DNA of 48,336 nucleotides from Selenomonadaceae bacterium (GCA_017476005.1 JAFVEM010000067.1:1-48336), one strand, 5' to 3'; shown: positions 1-9,669, numbered from the stretch's first letter. The notes: generated by a model not told the origin, from the sequence alone. Translations and numbers: made by a program.

Positions 1-41
1 TCTTTAAGGATTCCATGTCCGTAGTCGCTTTGCCGCCCCAT
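1..41 (-). CDS. 5' end of an unknown gene (partial)
   Basis: Reading leftward from position 41, an ATG opens a frame MGRQSDYGHGILK that runs off the window edge. A good ribosome binding site (AGGTGGGAG) sits 8 bases upstream, and a TATAAT box lies further upstream at about 91-96. Only 13 codons are visible, so no family can be named. A second in-frame-free ATG at 16 has no ribosome binding site and is less likely. It is divergent from the tRNA-Ala gene. Confidence 0.4.
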   Translation of the reverse strand, partial: MGRQSDYGHGILK

Positions 42-170
42 AATCTTATCTCCCACCTTTCGCTTGCCAATCCTTTTCTCTATGCTACCCATTATACACC
101 CTATTTATGAAAATTAGCTGAAAGATAGGCTGAACTGTAACAAACCAAGTAAAAAATTTTATTTTCCCCC

Positions 171-199
171 TTGACAGGGTATTGTCACTGCGCTATAAT
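171..199 (+). promoter_or_regulatory. Consensus housekeeping promoter of tRNA-Ala
   Basis: TTGACA at 171-176 and TATAAT at 194-199 are separated by exactly 17 bases: a perfect consensus sigma-A/sigma-70 promoter. The tRNA gene begins 14 bases after the -10 box. Confidence 0.93.
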
Positions 200-213
200 A
201 GCCATCGTTGAAC

Positions 214-289
<76 letters not shown>

Positions 290-300
290 CTTTGAATTTT

Positions 301-331
301 GAGCGTCGCGCATTTGGCGGCGCTTTTTTTT
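301..331 (+). terminator. Rho-independent terminator of tRNA-Ala
   Basis: AGCGTCGC (302-309) pairs with GCGGCGCT (317-324) and is followed by a run of T. Confidence 0.85.
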
Positions 332-335
332 GTGC

Positions 336-364
336 TTGTCTTTTATAAATTTTTTTTTTATAAT
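336..364 (+). promoter_or_regulatory. Promoter for the speD operon
   Basis: TTGTCT at 336-341 and TATAAT at 359-364 with a 17-base spacer. A second TATAAT lies at 366-371. Transcription starting near 371-378 would place the structured element at 373-478 at the very 5' end of the speD mRNA. Confidence 0.6.
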
Positions 365-372
365 CTATAATC

Positions 373-478
373 GTTTACTGGAGAGCATTAGACATTCCGC
401 AGGAAGGTCTTAGGCTCTCTGTATATACCGCGGACGAACAGTTTCGTTTTGGTAAATTCCTATGTTCGCGAGTATAAC
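373..478 (+). repeat. Structured element, copy 1 (speD leader)
   Basis: First of three related copies (others at 2833-2938 and 4874-4925). Outer ends TTTACTGG and CGCGAGTATAA can pair (UACU/AGUA). Inside is a long hairpin (GAGAGC at 381-386 with GCTCTC at 414-419, tip TTCC-loop-GGAA), then the conserved stretch GTATAT and CGGACGAAC, then a second stem (CGAACA at 435-440 with TGTTCG at 463-468). The shape is a three-way junction. Stem sequences differ from copy 2 but stay paired, which points to RNA structure. I do not match it to a riboswitch class I know. Confidence 0.6.
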
Positions 479-548
479 GAGAAAATAACAGCTAGCGTCG
501 GGGCGAATGGTAATTGGCGACGGGTAGGGAAAGGCAGGGTTTTGCGCG

Positions 549-1340
549 GTGGAAGAAAAACTGAAATTATACGGCTTTAACAATCTCACCAAGTCCTTGA
601 GCTTCAACATATATGACATTTGTTACGCTAAATCCCAACGGGAGCAGGAGGACTATATCAAATATATTGACGAGCAGTATAACTCCGAGCGACTCACCAA
701 AATCCTTTCTCGCGTTACGGAAATGATCGGGGCGAGGATTCTCAATATCGCCAAACAGGACTACGACCCACAAGGCGCCAGCGTGACCTTGCTCATCGCC
801 GAAGGAGCCGCCGTCTCCAGCGGCAAGAAGAAACCGGTTCCCAGTAAACCTCGCAAAGAATCGGTGGTGGCTCATCTCGACAAGAGCCATGTGACGGTGC
901 ATACCTACCCGGAATTTCATCCGGAAACCAGCATCGCCACCTTCCGGGTGGATATCGACGTGGCCACTTGCGGCGAAATTACCCCTTTGAAAACCTTAGA
1001 TTACCTCATCGGTCAATTCGATTCCGATATTATTACCATGGATTATCGGGTGCGCGGTTTTACTCGGGAGGTGTCCGGTAAAAAACTCTTCATGGATCAG
1101 AAAATGACTTCCATTCAGGAGTACATTTCCCCGGAAACCCTTGACGAGTACGACGCGGTGGATATTAACCTCTATCAAGCCAATCTTTTCCACACCCGAA
1201 TGCTCATCAAGGAAACAGAACTCCAAAATTATCTTTTCAATACCGACATCTATGAAATTCCGCCCAAGACAAGGCTAGCTATTACCAGCAGTCTGCGGCA
1301 GGAAATGATCGAGATCTTCAGTGGGCGCAACGTCTATTGA
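549..1340 (+). CDS. speD: S-adenosylmethionine decarboxylase proenzyme (SpeD, E. coli-type)
   Basis: Makes decarboxylated S-adenosylmethionine, the aminopropyl donor for spermidine, in the cytoplasm. At 263 residues it has the length of the long E. coli class and aligns with it from end to end (KLKLYGFNNLTKSLSF near the start, GRNVY at the end). The self-cleavage site is in HLDKSHVTVHTYPE, where Ser113 would become the pyruvoyl cofactor. The start is GTG at 549, chosen because the E. coli protein begins at the same place; the ribosome binding site is poor. It overlaps the downstream decarboxylase by 20 bases, so the two are probably translated together. No spermidine synthase gene lies in the window. 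Confidence 0.95.
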   Translation: MEEKLKLYGFNNLTKSLSFNIYDICYAKSQREQEDYIKYIDEQYNSERLTKILSRVTEMIGARILNIAKQDYDPQGASVTLLIAEGAAVSSGKKKPVPSKPRKESVVAHLDKSHVTVHTYPEFHPETSIATFRVDIDVATCGEITPLKTLDYLIGQFDSDIITMDYRVRGFTREVSGKKLFMDQKMTSIQEYISPETLDEYDAVDINLYQANLFHTRMLIKETELQNYLFNTDIYEIPPKTRLAITSSLRQEMIEIFSGRNVY

Positions 1341-2820
1341 CCGTGAGAAACGAGGGCGAGCTAAGATAGAAAAAAATTCTTTGGGGCAGAGACGAGCCCC
1401 TCTCCGGGAGGCGCTCATGAAAATGAAGGCGGCGCGCCTAGTCCCTTTCGACGTACCGGGACACAAACGGGGGCGAGGCAATCCCGATTTAACCGCTTTT
1501 TTGGGGGAGCAAGCTTTAAGCGTGGATGTTAATTCCATGCAGATGTTGGATAACCTCTGCCACCCTGTGTCCGTCATTAGGGAAGCGGAGACTCTGGCGG
1601 CGGAGGCTTTCGGCGCCGAGAGTGCATTTTTCATGGTAGGCGGCACCACCTCGGCGGTACAAGCCATGATTCTTGCTACCGTGGGATGGGGCGAGAAAAT
1701 TATCATGCCTCGGAACGTGCATCGCAGCGCCATTAACGCCTTGATTCTCTCCGGCGCCGTCCCCGTTTATGTAAATCCGCAGGAGGAGCCAACCTTGGGC
1801 ATTTCCTTGGGAATGCGCCTAGAGGATGTGGCGGCGGCCATGGAGGCTCACCCGGATGCTAAAGCCGTGCTGGTAAACAATCCCACTTACTACGGCATTT
1901 GCTCCGACTTAGAGGGCATTGTTAAGCTGGCGCACACTCGGAACCTGAAGGTGCTGGTGGATGAGGCTCACGGCACCCATTTGTATTTTGGCGCAGGGTT
2001 GCCTCAAGCCGCGATACATGCCGGAGCCGATATGGCGGCAGTGAGTATGCACAAATCCGGCGGTTCCCTCACCCAAAGCTCCCTGCTCCTTTGCGGCGTC
2101 AACGTCAATGCCGATTATGTCCGGCAAATAATTAATATCACCCAAACTACCAGTGGCTCTTATCTCCTCATGGCCAGCCTCGACATCAGCCGGCGGCGGC
2201 TGGCGCTTGAAGGGACAGAAATATTTTCCCACGTGGTTTCCTTGGTGGAATACGCTCGGGAGGAGATTAACGCCCTAGGGGACTATTACGCCTACAGCCG
2301 GGAACTGGTAGATGGGAAAGCGATTTTTGATTTTGATATTACCAAGCTGTCGATTTTTACGCGTCCCGTAGGTTTGACTGGGATAGAGGTCTATGATCTT
2401 CTCAGGGATGAATACGACATTCAGGCAGAATTTGGCGATTTGGGCAGCGTCCTAGCCTATGTGTCCGTAGGGGATCGCCCCAAGGACGTGGAACGACTGG
2501 TGGCGGCGCTGGCCGAAATACGGCGCAATTACCGCCGAGATCCGGCAGAATTACCTAAAATAGATTACATTAGCCCCGTCGTGAAATGCACGCCCAAAGA
2601 AGCCTTCTTTGGCGCCAAACAATCGCTTCCCTTAGCCAAAGCCAAGGGAAAAATCGCCGGCGAGTTCGTTATGTGCTATCCCCCCGGCATCCCCATTTTA
2701 GCTCCCGGTGAACTCATTACGGGCGAAATTTTAACTTATATTCGCTATGCCAAGGAAAAGGGCTGTCAAATGACCGGGACGGAGGATATGGAGCTAGAGC
2801 GGCTTAATGTGCTGAAGTAA
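1321..2820 (+). CDS. speA: PLP-dependent arginine/lysine/ornithine decarboxylase, SpeA (Bacillus) type
   Basis: Fold-type I aminoacid decarboxylase resembling Bacillus SpeA arginine decarboxylase. Visible signatures are FDVPGHKRGRG near residue 44, NPTYYG near 187, VLVDEAHG (Asp214 and His217 hold the cofactor ring) and SMHKSGGSLTQ with the PLP lysine at 245. It ends with the family hallmark FVMCYPPGIPILAPGE. Substrate among arginine, lysine and ornithine cannot be decided from sequence; pairing with speD favours a role in polyamine synthesis. The start is uncertain: GTG 1321 overlaps speD, TTG 1381 and ATG 1417 are alternatives, but homology with Bacillus SpeA extends upstream of 1417. No terminator follows; structured element copy 2 begins 13 bases after the stop. 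Confidence 0.88.
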   Translation: MGATSIDREKRGRAKIEKNSLGQRRAPLREALMKMKAARLVPFDVPGHKRGRGNPDLTAFLGEQALSVDVNSMQMLDNLCHPVSVIREAETLAAEAFGAESAFFMVGGTTSAVQAMILATVGWGEKIIMPRNVHRSAINALILSGAVPVYVNPQEEPTLGISLGMRLEDVAAAMEAHPDAKAVLVNNPTYYGICSDLEGIVKLAHTRNLKVLVDEAHGTHLYFGAGLPQAAIHAGADMAAVSMHKSGGSLTQSSLLLCGVNVNADYVRQIINITQTTSGSYLLMASLDISRRRLALEGTEIFSHVVSLVEYAREEINALGDYYAYSRELVDGKAIFDFDITKLSIFTRPVGLTGIEVYDLLRDEYDIQAEFGDLGSVLAYVSVGDRPKDVERLVAALAEIRRNYRRDPAELPKIDYISPVVKCTPKEAFFGAKQSLPLAKAKGKIAGEFVMCYPPGIPILAPGELITGEILTYIRYAKEKGCQMTGTEDMELERLNVLK

Positions 2821-2832
2821 GGGGAGTTTTTC

Positions 2833-2938
2833 TTATACTGGATAACGTTAGGTCTTTCCATAGGAAAGCCTTACGTTATCCGTATATGTCACGGACGAAC
2901 TGTCACAAAGAGGAACAGTTTTTCTTTCGCGAGTACAG
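2833..2938 (+). repeat. Structured element, copy 2 (between speA and vapBC)
   Basis: Same design as copy 1: ends TATACTGG and CGCGAGTA, a 9-base-pair hairpin base GGATAACGT (2840-2848) with ACGTTATCC (2873-2881) and tip TTTCC-ATA-GGAAA, conserved GTATAT and CGGACGAAC, then a second stem (GAACTGT with ACAGTTTTTC). No T-run follows the long hairpin, so it is not a simple terminator for speA. It ends 15 bases before the antitoxin start and may act as its leader. Confidence 0.6.
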
Positions 2939-2953
2939 AAAGGAGAATTACAC

Positions 2954-3137
2954 GTGGCCAATGAGCAAGTAGTCCTCGCCGCGTTGGGGAATATACCAAG
3001 CGATATGCAAAATCCACGCCAATCCATGTCTGCCGCCGAAGATTGGGCTATCATAGAAAAAATGAGCAAACTGCTCACGCGGGACGAGCGAGACAGGTTA
3101 GCTACCGTTTATACTGAGCAAACTGCGAGGAAGTATC

Positions 3138-3145
<8 letters not shown>
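2954..3145 (+). CDS. Putative antitoxin of a PIN-type toxin-antitoxin pair
   Basis: A 63-residue protein starting at GTG 2954 with AAAGGAG 9 bases upstream. I do not recognise a DNA-binding fold by eye. The first half is short and hydrophobic (EQVVLAALGNIP) and the C-terminal half is charged and helical (EDWAIIEKMSKLLTRDERDRL), as expected for a segment that wraps the toxin. Its stop overlaps the start of the PIN-domain gene by 8 bases, the typical VapB-VapC arrangement. The role rests on that context, not on a recognised family. Confidence 0.7.
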
Positions 3146-4705
<1,560 letters not shown>

Positions 4706-4707
4706 GA

Positions 4708-4733
4708 CGAGCCGCCTTTATGGCGGCTTTCTC
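4708..4733 (+). terminator. Terminator of tgt
   Basis: GCCGCC (4711-4716) and GGCGGC (4722-4727) with a TTTAT loop, followed by TTTCTCTGTTT. Confidence 0.75.
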
Positions 4734-4820
4734 TGTTTCCCTACCCGGATAGTTGTAAAATTGAGATAAGAAAGATATGGAAACCGTATGGGGAGGACTA
4801 TGCCCGATCCCATAAAAACC

Positions 4821-4849
4821 TTGCACATTGGCAAAAAGTGTGTTAGGCT
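4821..4849 (+). promoter_or_regulatory. Possible glmS promoter
   Basis: TTGCAC at 4821-4826, 17-base spacer, TAGGCT at 4844-4849 preceded by TGT (extended -10). The -10 match is weak. If used, the mRNA would carry a leader of about 245 bases including structured element copy 3. Bases 4734-4820 show nothing else I can name. Confidence 0.4.
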
Positions 4850-4873
4850 ACCCGTACGATGGCTTGTCGTTTG

Positions 4874-4925
4874 CTATACTGGAGAGCGTTATCATTTTAG
4901 TAAATTTCATCGCTCGCGAGTATAA
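4874..4925 (+). repeat. Structured element, copy 3 (short form, glmS leader)
   Basis: Ends match copies 1 and 2: TATACTGGAGAGCG at the left and CGCTCGCGAGTATAA at the right. The interior ATTTTAGTAAATTTC matches copy 1 GTTTTGGTAAATTCC, but the internal hairpin and the CGGACGAAC block are missing. The two ends pair with each other (TATACT/AGTATA, GAGAGCG/CGCTCGC), leaving a single hairpin. It looks like an internally deleted copy. Confidence 0.55.
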
Positions 4926-5100
4926 TTGGCCGGGAAAGCGCGTAGTTATGGCCAGCAAGGGGCTTGGTGGCTTTAGTTGCAAACGGCGATTAGGGTGAGG
5001 CTTACCTAACTGAAAATCGCCATACGAAAAATGCAGACAACAGCAAAAAATAGCCGTGGAGGGCAAATGGCAAAGGGTTAAGAAGGAGTGTGAGCGCAAT
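4926..5100 (+). promoter_or_regulatory. Structured untranslated leader of glmS
   Basis: Two further hairpins stand between element copy 3 and glmS: GCCAGCAAG with CTTGGTGGC (about 4951-4972), and a longer one with base GGCGATT/AATCGCC enclosing TTAGG/CCTAA (about 4986-5023). Many Firmicutes have a self-cleaving glmS ribozyme here; I cannot find its conserved GCGCC cleavage context followed by UUGACGAGG, so this is either a different control or a leader of unknown kind. Bases 5024-5100 hold the ribosome binding site AAGGAG at 5083-5088. Confidence 0.4.
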
Positions 5101-6930
5101 ATGTGTGGTATTGTGGGCTATGTGGGCAATAAGGAAGCGGCGGTCTTTCTCTTGGAGGGACTGTCCAAGTTGGAATATCGCGGCTATGACTCGGCGGGTA
5201 TCGCGGTTTACGACGGTAGCGAAATTCGCGTAGAAAAAAGCGTGGGACGCTTGGCCGCCTTGAAGGATAAAATTGGTAGCAATATGCCTAAAGGTTCTTT
5301 GGGCATCGGTCATACTAGGTGGGCTACCCACGGTCGCCCCTCCGACAGCAATGCCCATCCCCATGCGGATTGCTCCGGTGATTTTGTGGTGGTGCATAAC
5401 GGCATCATCGAAAATTATTTGAATCTCAAGGAAGAACTTATCGAAAAGGGACACGCCTTCCGTTCGGAAACCGATACGGAGGTGGTGGCGCACCTCTTGG
5501 AGGAGGTCTATCACGGCGATTTTGAGGCCGCTGTGCGCGACGTATTGCGGCGGATTGACGGTTCCTATTCCTTGGTGTTTTTATCCAAAAAACATCCCGA
5601 CCGCCTCATTTGTACCAAACAGGACAATCCCTTGGTCATCGGTCTAGGGGAAGGGGAAAATTTCATCGCCTCGGATATCCCCGCCATTATCCAACGCACG
5701 CGCCGCACTTTTATTATGAACGACGGCGAAGTGGCGGTGGTGACCAAAGATAGCGTGACCATCACTAATCGGCGAGGGGAGCCGGTACAGAAAAAAGTTT
5801 TTGAGGTGAACTGGAACGCGGAGGCGGCGGAAAAAGGCGGCTACGAACACTTCATGCTGAAGGAAATTCACGAGCAACCCAAGGCCGTCCGGGATACCAT
5901 GAGTCAACGCATCGCCAAAGACGGCTCCGCCATCGTCATTGACGAACTGAAATGGGATGCCGCTTTCTTAAATTCCTTCAACAAAATTTACATTGTAGCC
6001 TGCGGCACCGCTTATCATGCCGGTATGGTGGGGAAATATTACATTGAGAAATTAGCCAGAGTCCTAGTAGAGGTGGATGTGGCCTCGGAGTTCCGCTATC
6101 GCGACCCAATAGTGGATGAAAACACTTTGCTCATCGTGGTGTCCCAGTCCGGCGAGACCAGCGACACCTTGGCCGCCCTGAAAGAATCCAAGCGCCTCGG
6201 CGCCAAGACGCTGGCCATCACCAACGTGGTCGGCTCCTCCATTGCCCGCGAGGCGGATCAGGTGCTCTACACTTGGGCAGGGCCGGAGATTGCCGTGGCC
6301 TCCACTAAGGCTTATACCACTCAGCTCATCCTCTTCTTTATGCTGGCACTCTACATGGCGGAAATCAAAAAGACCGTCAGCCCGGAGCGCGTAAAAGAGC
6401 TGATAAAACTCTTGAAGCAAATCCCGGCGCAAGTCAGCGAGACCCTTTCCGATGTGGATCCCATTAAGACCTTTGCCAGACAATACGGGTTTAACGAAGA
6501 TGTATTTTACATCGGTCGCTCCTTGGATTACGATGTGGCCTTGGAAGGTTCCCTTAAACTAAAAGAGGTTTCCTATATTCACGCCGAAGCCTACGCCGCC
6601 GGGGAATTAAAACACGGCACCTTGGCGCTCATCGTGGAAGGCGTGCCGGTTATCGCCCTCGCCACCCAGAAGAGCGTTTACGAGAAAACCTTGTCCAATA
6701 TCAAAGAAGTCAAAGCTCGCGACGCGGTGGTCATCGGGATTGCCGCCGAAGGCGACGAGGAACTGGAAAAATATGTGGATCATGTAATAAAAGTACCGGA
6801 AACCGACGAACTCCTCATTCCCATCCTCACCGTGGTGCCGTTGCAGCTCTTGGCCTATTACGCCGCCATTACTCGCGGTTGCGACGTGGATAAGCCGCGG
6901 AATCTGGCTAAATCCGTGACGGTGGAATAA
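5101..6930 (+). CDS. glmS: Glutamine-fructose-6-phosphate aminotransferase (isomerizing)
   Basis: First step of UDP-N-acetylglucosamine synthesis, feeding peptidoglycan and outer-membrane lipid. The start is ATG 5101 because the N-terminal Cys of MCGIVGYVG must become residue 1 after Met removal; an upstream in-frame GTG at 5056 would block this. The 609 residues comprise an N-terminal glutaminase (RGYDSAGIAV, GHTRWATHG) and two SIS sugar isomerase domains (SQSGETSDT, ASTKAYTTQL, and the C-terminal DKPRNLAKSVTVE). A strong terminator follows. Regulation may act through the structured leader described separately. Confidence 0.97.
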   Translation: MCGIVGYVGNKEAAVFLLEGLSKLEYRGYDSAGIAVYDGSEIRVEKSVGRLAALKDKIGSNMPKGSLGIGHTRWATHGRPSDSNAHPHADCSGDFVVVHNGIIENYLNLKEELIEKGHAFRSETDTEVVAHLLEEVYHGDFEAAVRDVLRRIDGSYSLVFLSKKHPDRLICTKQDNPLVIGLGEGENFIASDIPAIIQRTRRTFIMNDGEVAVVTKDSVTITNRRGEPVQKKVFEVNWNAEAAEKGGYEHFMLKEIHEQPKAVRDTMSQRIAKDGSAIVIDELKWDAAFLNSFNKIYIVACGTAYHAGMVGKYYIEKLARVLVEVDVASEFRYRDPIVDENTLLIVVSQSGETSDTLAALKESKRLGAKTLAITNVVGSSIAREADQVLYTWAGPEIAVASTKAYTTQLILFFMLALYMAEIKKTVSPERVKELIKLLKQIPAQVSETLSDVDPIKTFARQYGFNEDVFYIGRSLDYDVALEGSLKLKEVSYIHAEAYAAGELKHGTLALIVEGVPVIALATQKSVYEKTLSNIKEVKARDAVVIGIAAEGDEELEKYVDHVIKVPETDELLIPILTVVPLQLLAYYAAITRGCDVDKPRNLAKSVTVE

Positions 6931-6937
6931 TAGTATG

Positions 6938-6976
6938 AAAAAAGGCCGGACACTTTCGGGTGTCCGGTCTTTTTTT
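6938..6976. terminator. Bidirectional terminator between glmS and the lipoprotein gene
   Basis: GGCCGGACAC (6944-6953) with GTGTCCGGTC (6960-6969), an A-run before it and a T-run after it, so it can serve both converging genes. Confidence 0.9.
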
Positions 6977-8006
6977 AGGATAAAGCCTCTGCGGCCAAAT
7001 TTTCCAGATAGGTAACCAAGCGATTAAGGGCTTCCTGTCCTTCCGGCGGCAGGTCTTGGTCGCTGTCCAGCGAAAGACTGCCCTTTACGCCGCCGTAGTT
7101 AAAGACGATAGAGCGTAAATCCTCGCCCTCGCTTCGTTCTTCTTCCTTGTCCGGCAGGTCTTGCCAATCTTTCAAGGGGTACTCATCTACCAGAGCTTCC
7201 AGTTCCTCCAGCTTCTCCTTGGGAACGAATACTTCTTTGGTTTCCCCTTTGCCGTTTAGGGCGGCTTCCCAGTCGGGGTCGGGTATTCTTTTTTGGAGAA
7301 TGGCGCGCTTCGTACCCGATACCGGCTCGGATTCCAATTTTAGTGAAAAAACGGTGCCAACTTTATCGTTGCTACGGGAATATGAGCAGTTAAACAGGGG
7401 GGCGTGCAGACGATTTCTCGCCTGGAGTTTTTCCGCAAAAAACTCGGTGAAAACGTGTCCGCCGCACCACCCGTAAGGCACGGTGGAAACGCCCCCCTCG
7501 GCATAGACCGTGATTTTCTCGCCGCTGTCATAACTAACTTGCAAGTCGATAAGGGTACCCAAGGCGGTGTTGCGCTTGCTGCTGCCGTTGACGGCGGCCA
7601 GATCTTTCTCACGTATCAGTGCCGCTAACTCCTTGAGGGAATCTGCGGGCAAGGCTTGCGTAAATTTCAAGGGCGTGAGCGACCCTTTGCGATCGCAGGT
7701 GAGAGTGAATACAGCCCCTTCCGCGCTAGGCTCGGCTGTTAAGAGATACCACCCCACGGGAAAAGGGTCTTGGTCTGCCTCTTTTCTGATGGTTGCGCCG
7801 TCATCGAGAAAACGCAGGGAAAATTTCGTAATGTTGTCCGACCGAATGACTTTTGGGGCTTGAGAATCGGAGGAATCGGCGATGCCGCCGCAGGTTACTT
7901 CCCCGTCTTTCTCGACGTATTGGGAACTGCAACCGGCCGTCCCCCCGACGCACAAGGTTCCTATGGCCACGAGTCCCAAGGTCAGGGCGAATTTGGCAAT
8001 TTCCAT
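6975..8006 (-). CDS. Lipoprotein of unknown function
   Basis: 343 residues. The N-terminus is a lipoprotein signal: hydrophobic stretch FALTLGLVAIGTL and a GTAGC lipobox with Cys26 as the anchor, followed by a second Cys at about 39. The mature part is acidic and mostly beta-like, with pairs of Cys near 104, 181 and 206 that could form disulfides outside the membrane. AGGAGAG lies 9 bases before the ATG. It is the last gene of a three-gene minus-strand cluster, 6 bases after the DUF3298-like gene. I do not recognise the family; a cell-envelope role is likely from the signal alone. Confidence 0.8.
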   Translation of the reverse strand: MEIAKFALTLGLVAIGTLCVGGTAGCSSQYVEKDGEVTCGGIADSSDSQAPKVIRSDNITKFSLRFLDDGATIRKEADQDPFPVGWYLLTAEPSAEGAVFTLTCDRKGSLTPLKFTQALPADSLKELAALIREKDLAAVNGSSKRNTALGTLIDLQVSYDSGEKITVYAEGGVSTVPYGWCGGHVFTEFFAEKLQARNRLHAPLFNCSYSRSNDKVGTVFSLKLESEPVSGTKRAILQKRIPDPDWEAALNGKGETKEVFVPKEKLEELEALVDEYPLKDWQDLPDKEEERSEGEDLRSIVFNYGGVKGSLSLDSDQDLPPEGQEALNRLVTYLENLAAEALS

Positions 8007-8012
8007 GTAGCG

Positions 8013-9317
8013 TCACTCTCCTATTCTTGCCGGCATACCGTCGCTACCCACGCGATAAGGATTAGCTAAAGGATTGCTCCCCACCACTTCCGGCCTGTCA
8101 TCGTTTAAGAAAAAGCGGTTGGGGTCGCTCATAATGTTCCAAGTTTTATTGATGGCTGTTATTTCCGAGGCCAGTAAAGTATGGTGAATATCCGTTTTTT
8201 TGTCGCGTGGAGTGGCCTTGAGGTCAAAAATGCGCAGTTCGTGCCAAGGAAACTGCTGATCCGGCTTCACCGCATCCATGTACAGATAAGCTCCGCCGTC
8301 GGCCGGACACACCAACAGGGCGCGTGGTTCCTTCGCCGTGGGTACATCCTGATAATTCCAAGAACCGGAAGCAATATAGAAACCGGCATCGTTTTCATAA
8401 ATGCCCAGCGTCACGCCGCTGCCGTCACCGGCCACAGAGCGCACGGGGATTCCCGGCACTATTTCGATGCAGTACCCGGGGGCGGCGCGACGATATTTTT
8501 CCCGAAACAATCGGGGATATTCGTCGAAAAGAATGGTGGCGGCATAAATACCATCCCGACCCGCGCCGAGAGAGGGTGGATTAAAATAAAAAGTCGCGCC
8601 GCGAGATTCCAGCGTCCAGGTTCCCACGCCTTCGTGGACTTCCGCCGCCATTATGCCGCCGCCTCTGGCGGTAAGCTCCCTTTCGCCGGCGCGAAGGAGT
8701 TCGGCCACATTCAGATCCTTGTTGCCGATAAACGGCGCATCCGGGTAGTCGCGCCGCAGTTGCGCCTCGATGGCTCCGGCGAGTTCCTCTATACCAGTGA
8801 ATACCTCGTCCATGGTCAAATATTGCCCCGTAGCCGTGTCGATATTTCGCCCGTAAACACTGTGCAAATCTCCGGCCGGGGAATCTCCCCCGGAGTGGAT
8901 TCTGTCCCGTTCCAAAAAGCTGACCGCCACATTATCGGCGCGGCGCACAAACACGTCTCGCAGTCGGCTGAATTTTTTGTCGGTAGGAAGTCCGTCGTTA
9001 AGACGCGCTTGCTGCATTTCGACGGCCTGTTTTTTGAAGGTCGTCCAGTAGTACCTGTCCGCCATTTCTCCCTCGGTAAGGTAGTTAAGCAGTCGCGCCG
9101 CCAGTTGGGAGAATTGGGGATCGCGCTCTCGCATTGTTAAAGTTGCCCGTCCCAAGCTAAGGGAAAGTCCCTCGTGATCCACTGTACTGACGGAAACGCT
9201 GCTTACCATTTGCAAGGGTTTTACCGTCGGCTCGGCCATTTTGTCGTTGGCATAGCTCATAGGCATAAATACCCACAGGGAAAGCAACAAGGCCAAAAAT
9301 AATCTTGCGCCACTCAT
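8013..9317 (-). CDS. Secreted DUF3298-like protein
   Basis: 434 residues with a cleavable signal peptide (ARLFLALLLSLWVFMPMSYA). The region around residues 120-165, with SFLERDRIHSGGDSP and GRNIDTATGQYLTMDEVF, resembles the DUF3298 pattern (a GG-x-H/P turn, then a statement of 'tGk.ltl.dlF') found with DUF4163 in anti-sigma factor RsiV-like ectodomains. No transmembrane anchor follows. The start is the second ATG (9317): the first ATG, three codons earlier, lies inside the ribosome binding site GAAAGGATG. It sits between a small membrane protein and a lipoprotein in the same direction, suggesting one envelope-related operon. Confidence 0.75.
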   Translation of the reverse strand: MSGARLFLALLLSLWVFMPMSYANDKMAEPTVKPLQMVSSVSVSTVDHEGLSLSLGRATLTMRERDPQFSQLAARLLNYLTEGEMADRYYWTTFKKQAVEMQQARLNDGLPTDKKFSRLRDVFVRRADNVAVSFLERDRIHSGGDSPAGDLHSVYGRNIDTATGQYLTMDEVFTGIEELAGAIEAQLRRDYPDAPFIGNKDLNVAELLRAGERELTARGGGIMAAEVHEGVGTWTLESRGATFYFNPPSLGAGRDGIYAATILFDEYPRLFREKYRRAAPGYCIEIVPGIPVRSVAGDGSGVTLGIYENDAGFYIASGSWNYQDVPTAKEPRALLVCPADGGAYLYMDAVKPDQQFPWHELRIFDLKATPRDKKTDIHHTLLASEITAINKTWNIMSDPNRFFLNDDRPEVVGSNPLANPYRVGSDGMPARIGE

Positions 9318-9330
9318 AAGACACATCCTT

Positions 9331-9654
9331 TCACAAAACAGCTATCAACGCCGGCAAACCCCAAATAGCAATTACGAAGTATAGAAGCAAGGACAACCAA
9401 AAATGCCGTCTCCGCGAGGCACCTTCGGGCAAAACTCGCCGTAGGCTGAGCCTATTAAAAAGCAGAAAAAACAAGAAGGCCAGCAGACCCGTCAGCGCAA
9501 AGGGGAACAAATACTCCATGGGCGTGGCGTGACCGCGAATCTCTCCATTGTCGGCGGTAAAATGATACAACGCCGCTTGCATGGCGTAGATCATGATTAG
9601 CGGGGTAACGAGTCCCCACAGCCCGGTTAAACCGTAATGAATAGCGTAGCGCAT
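9331..9654 (-). CDS. Small membrane protein of unknown function
   Basis: 107 residues with three predicted membrane spans (about 10-30, 48-68 and 86-106) and a short Arg-rich loop (RLSLRRVLPEGASRRR) that should face the cytoplasm. AAAAGGAG lies 5 bases before the ATG. First gene of a three-gene minus-strand cluster with the DUF3298-like protein and the lipoprotein. Family not recognised. Confidence 0.7.
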   Translation of the reverse strand: MRYAIHYGLTGLWGLVTPLIMIYAMQAALYHFTADNGEIRGHATPMEYLFPFALTGLLAFLFFLLFNRLSLRRVLPEGASRRRHFWLSLLLYFVIAIWGLPALIAVL

Positions 9655-9669
9655 AAATCTCCTTTTAGC

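Noticed and set aside
373-478. Purine, T-box, guanidine or c-di-GMP riboswitch
   Set aside because: The three-way shape suggested a purine riboswitch, but the conserved junction bases are absent, and none of the signature sequences of the other classes is present.
2840-2881. Terminator of speA
   Set aside because: The hairpin is strong, but no T-run follows, and it is part of an element also found in a 5' leader.
4926-5100. glmS self-cleaving ribozyme
   Set aside because: Looked for the GCGCC cleavage region and UUGACGAGG core before glmS; only an isolated GCGCG was found, with no matching pairing partners.
8181-9140. 319-residue plus-strand reading frame
   Set aside because: It is antisense to the DUF3298-like gene, has no ribosome binding site and a composition typical of a shadow frame.
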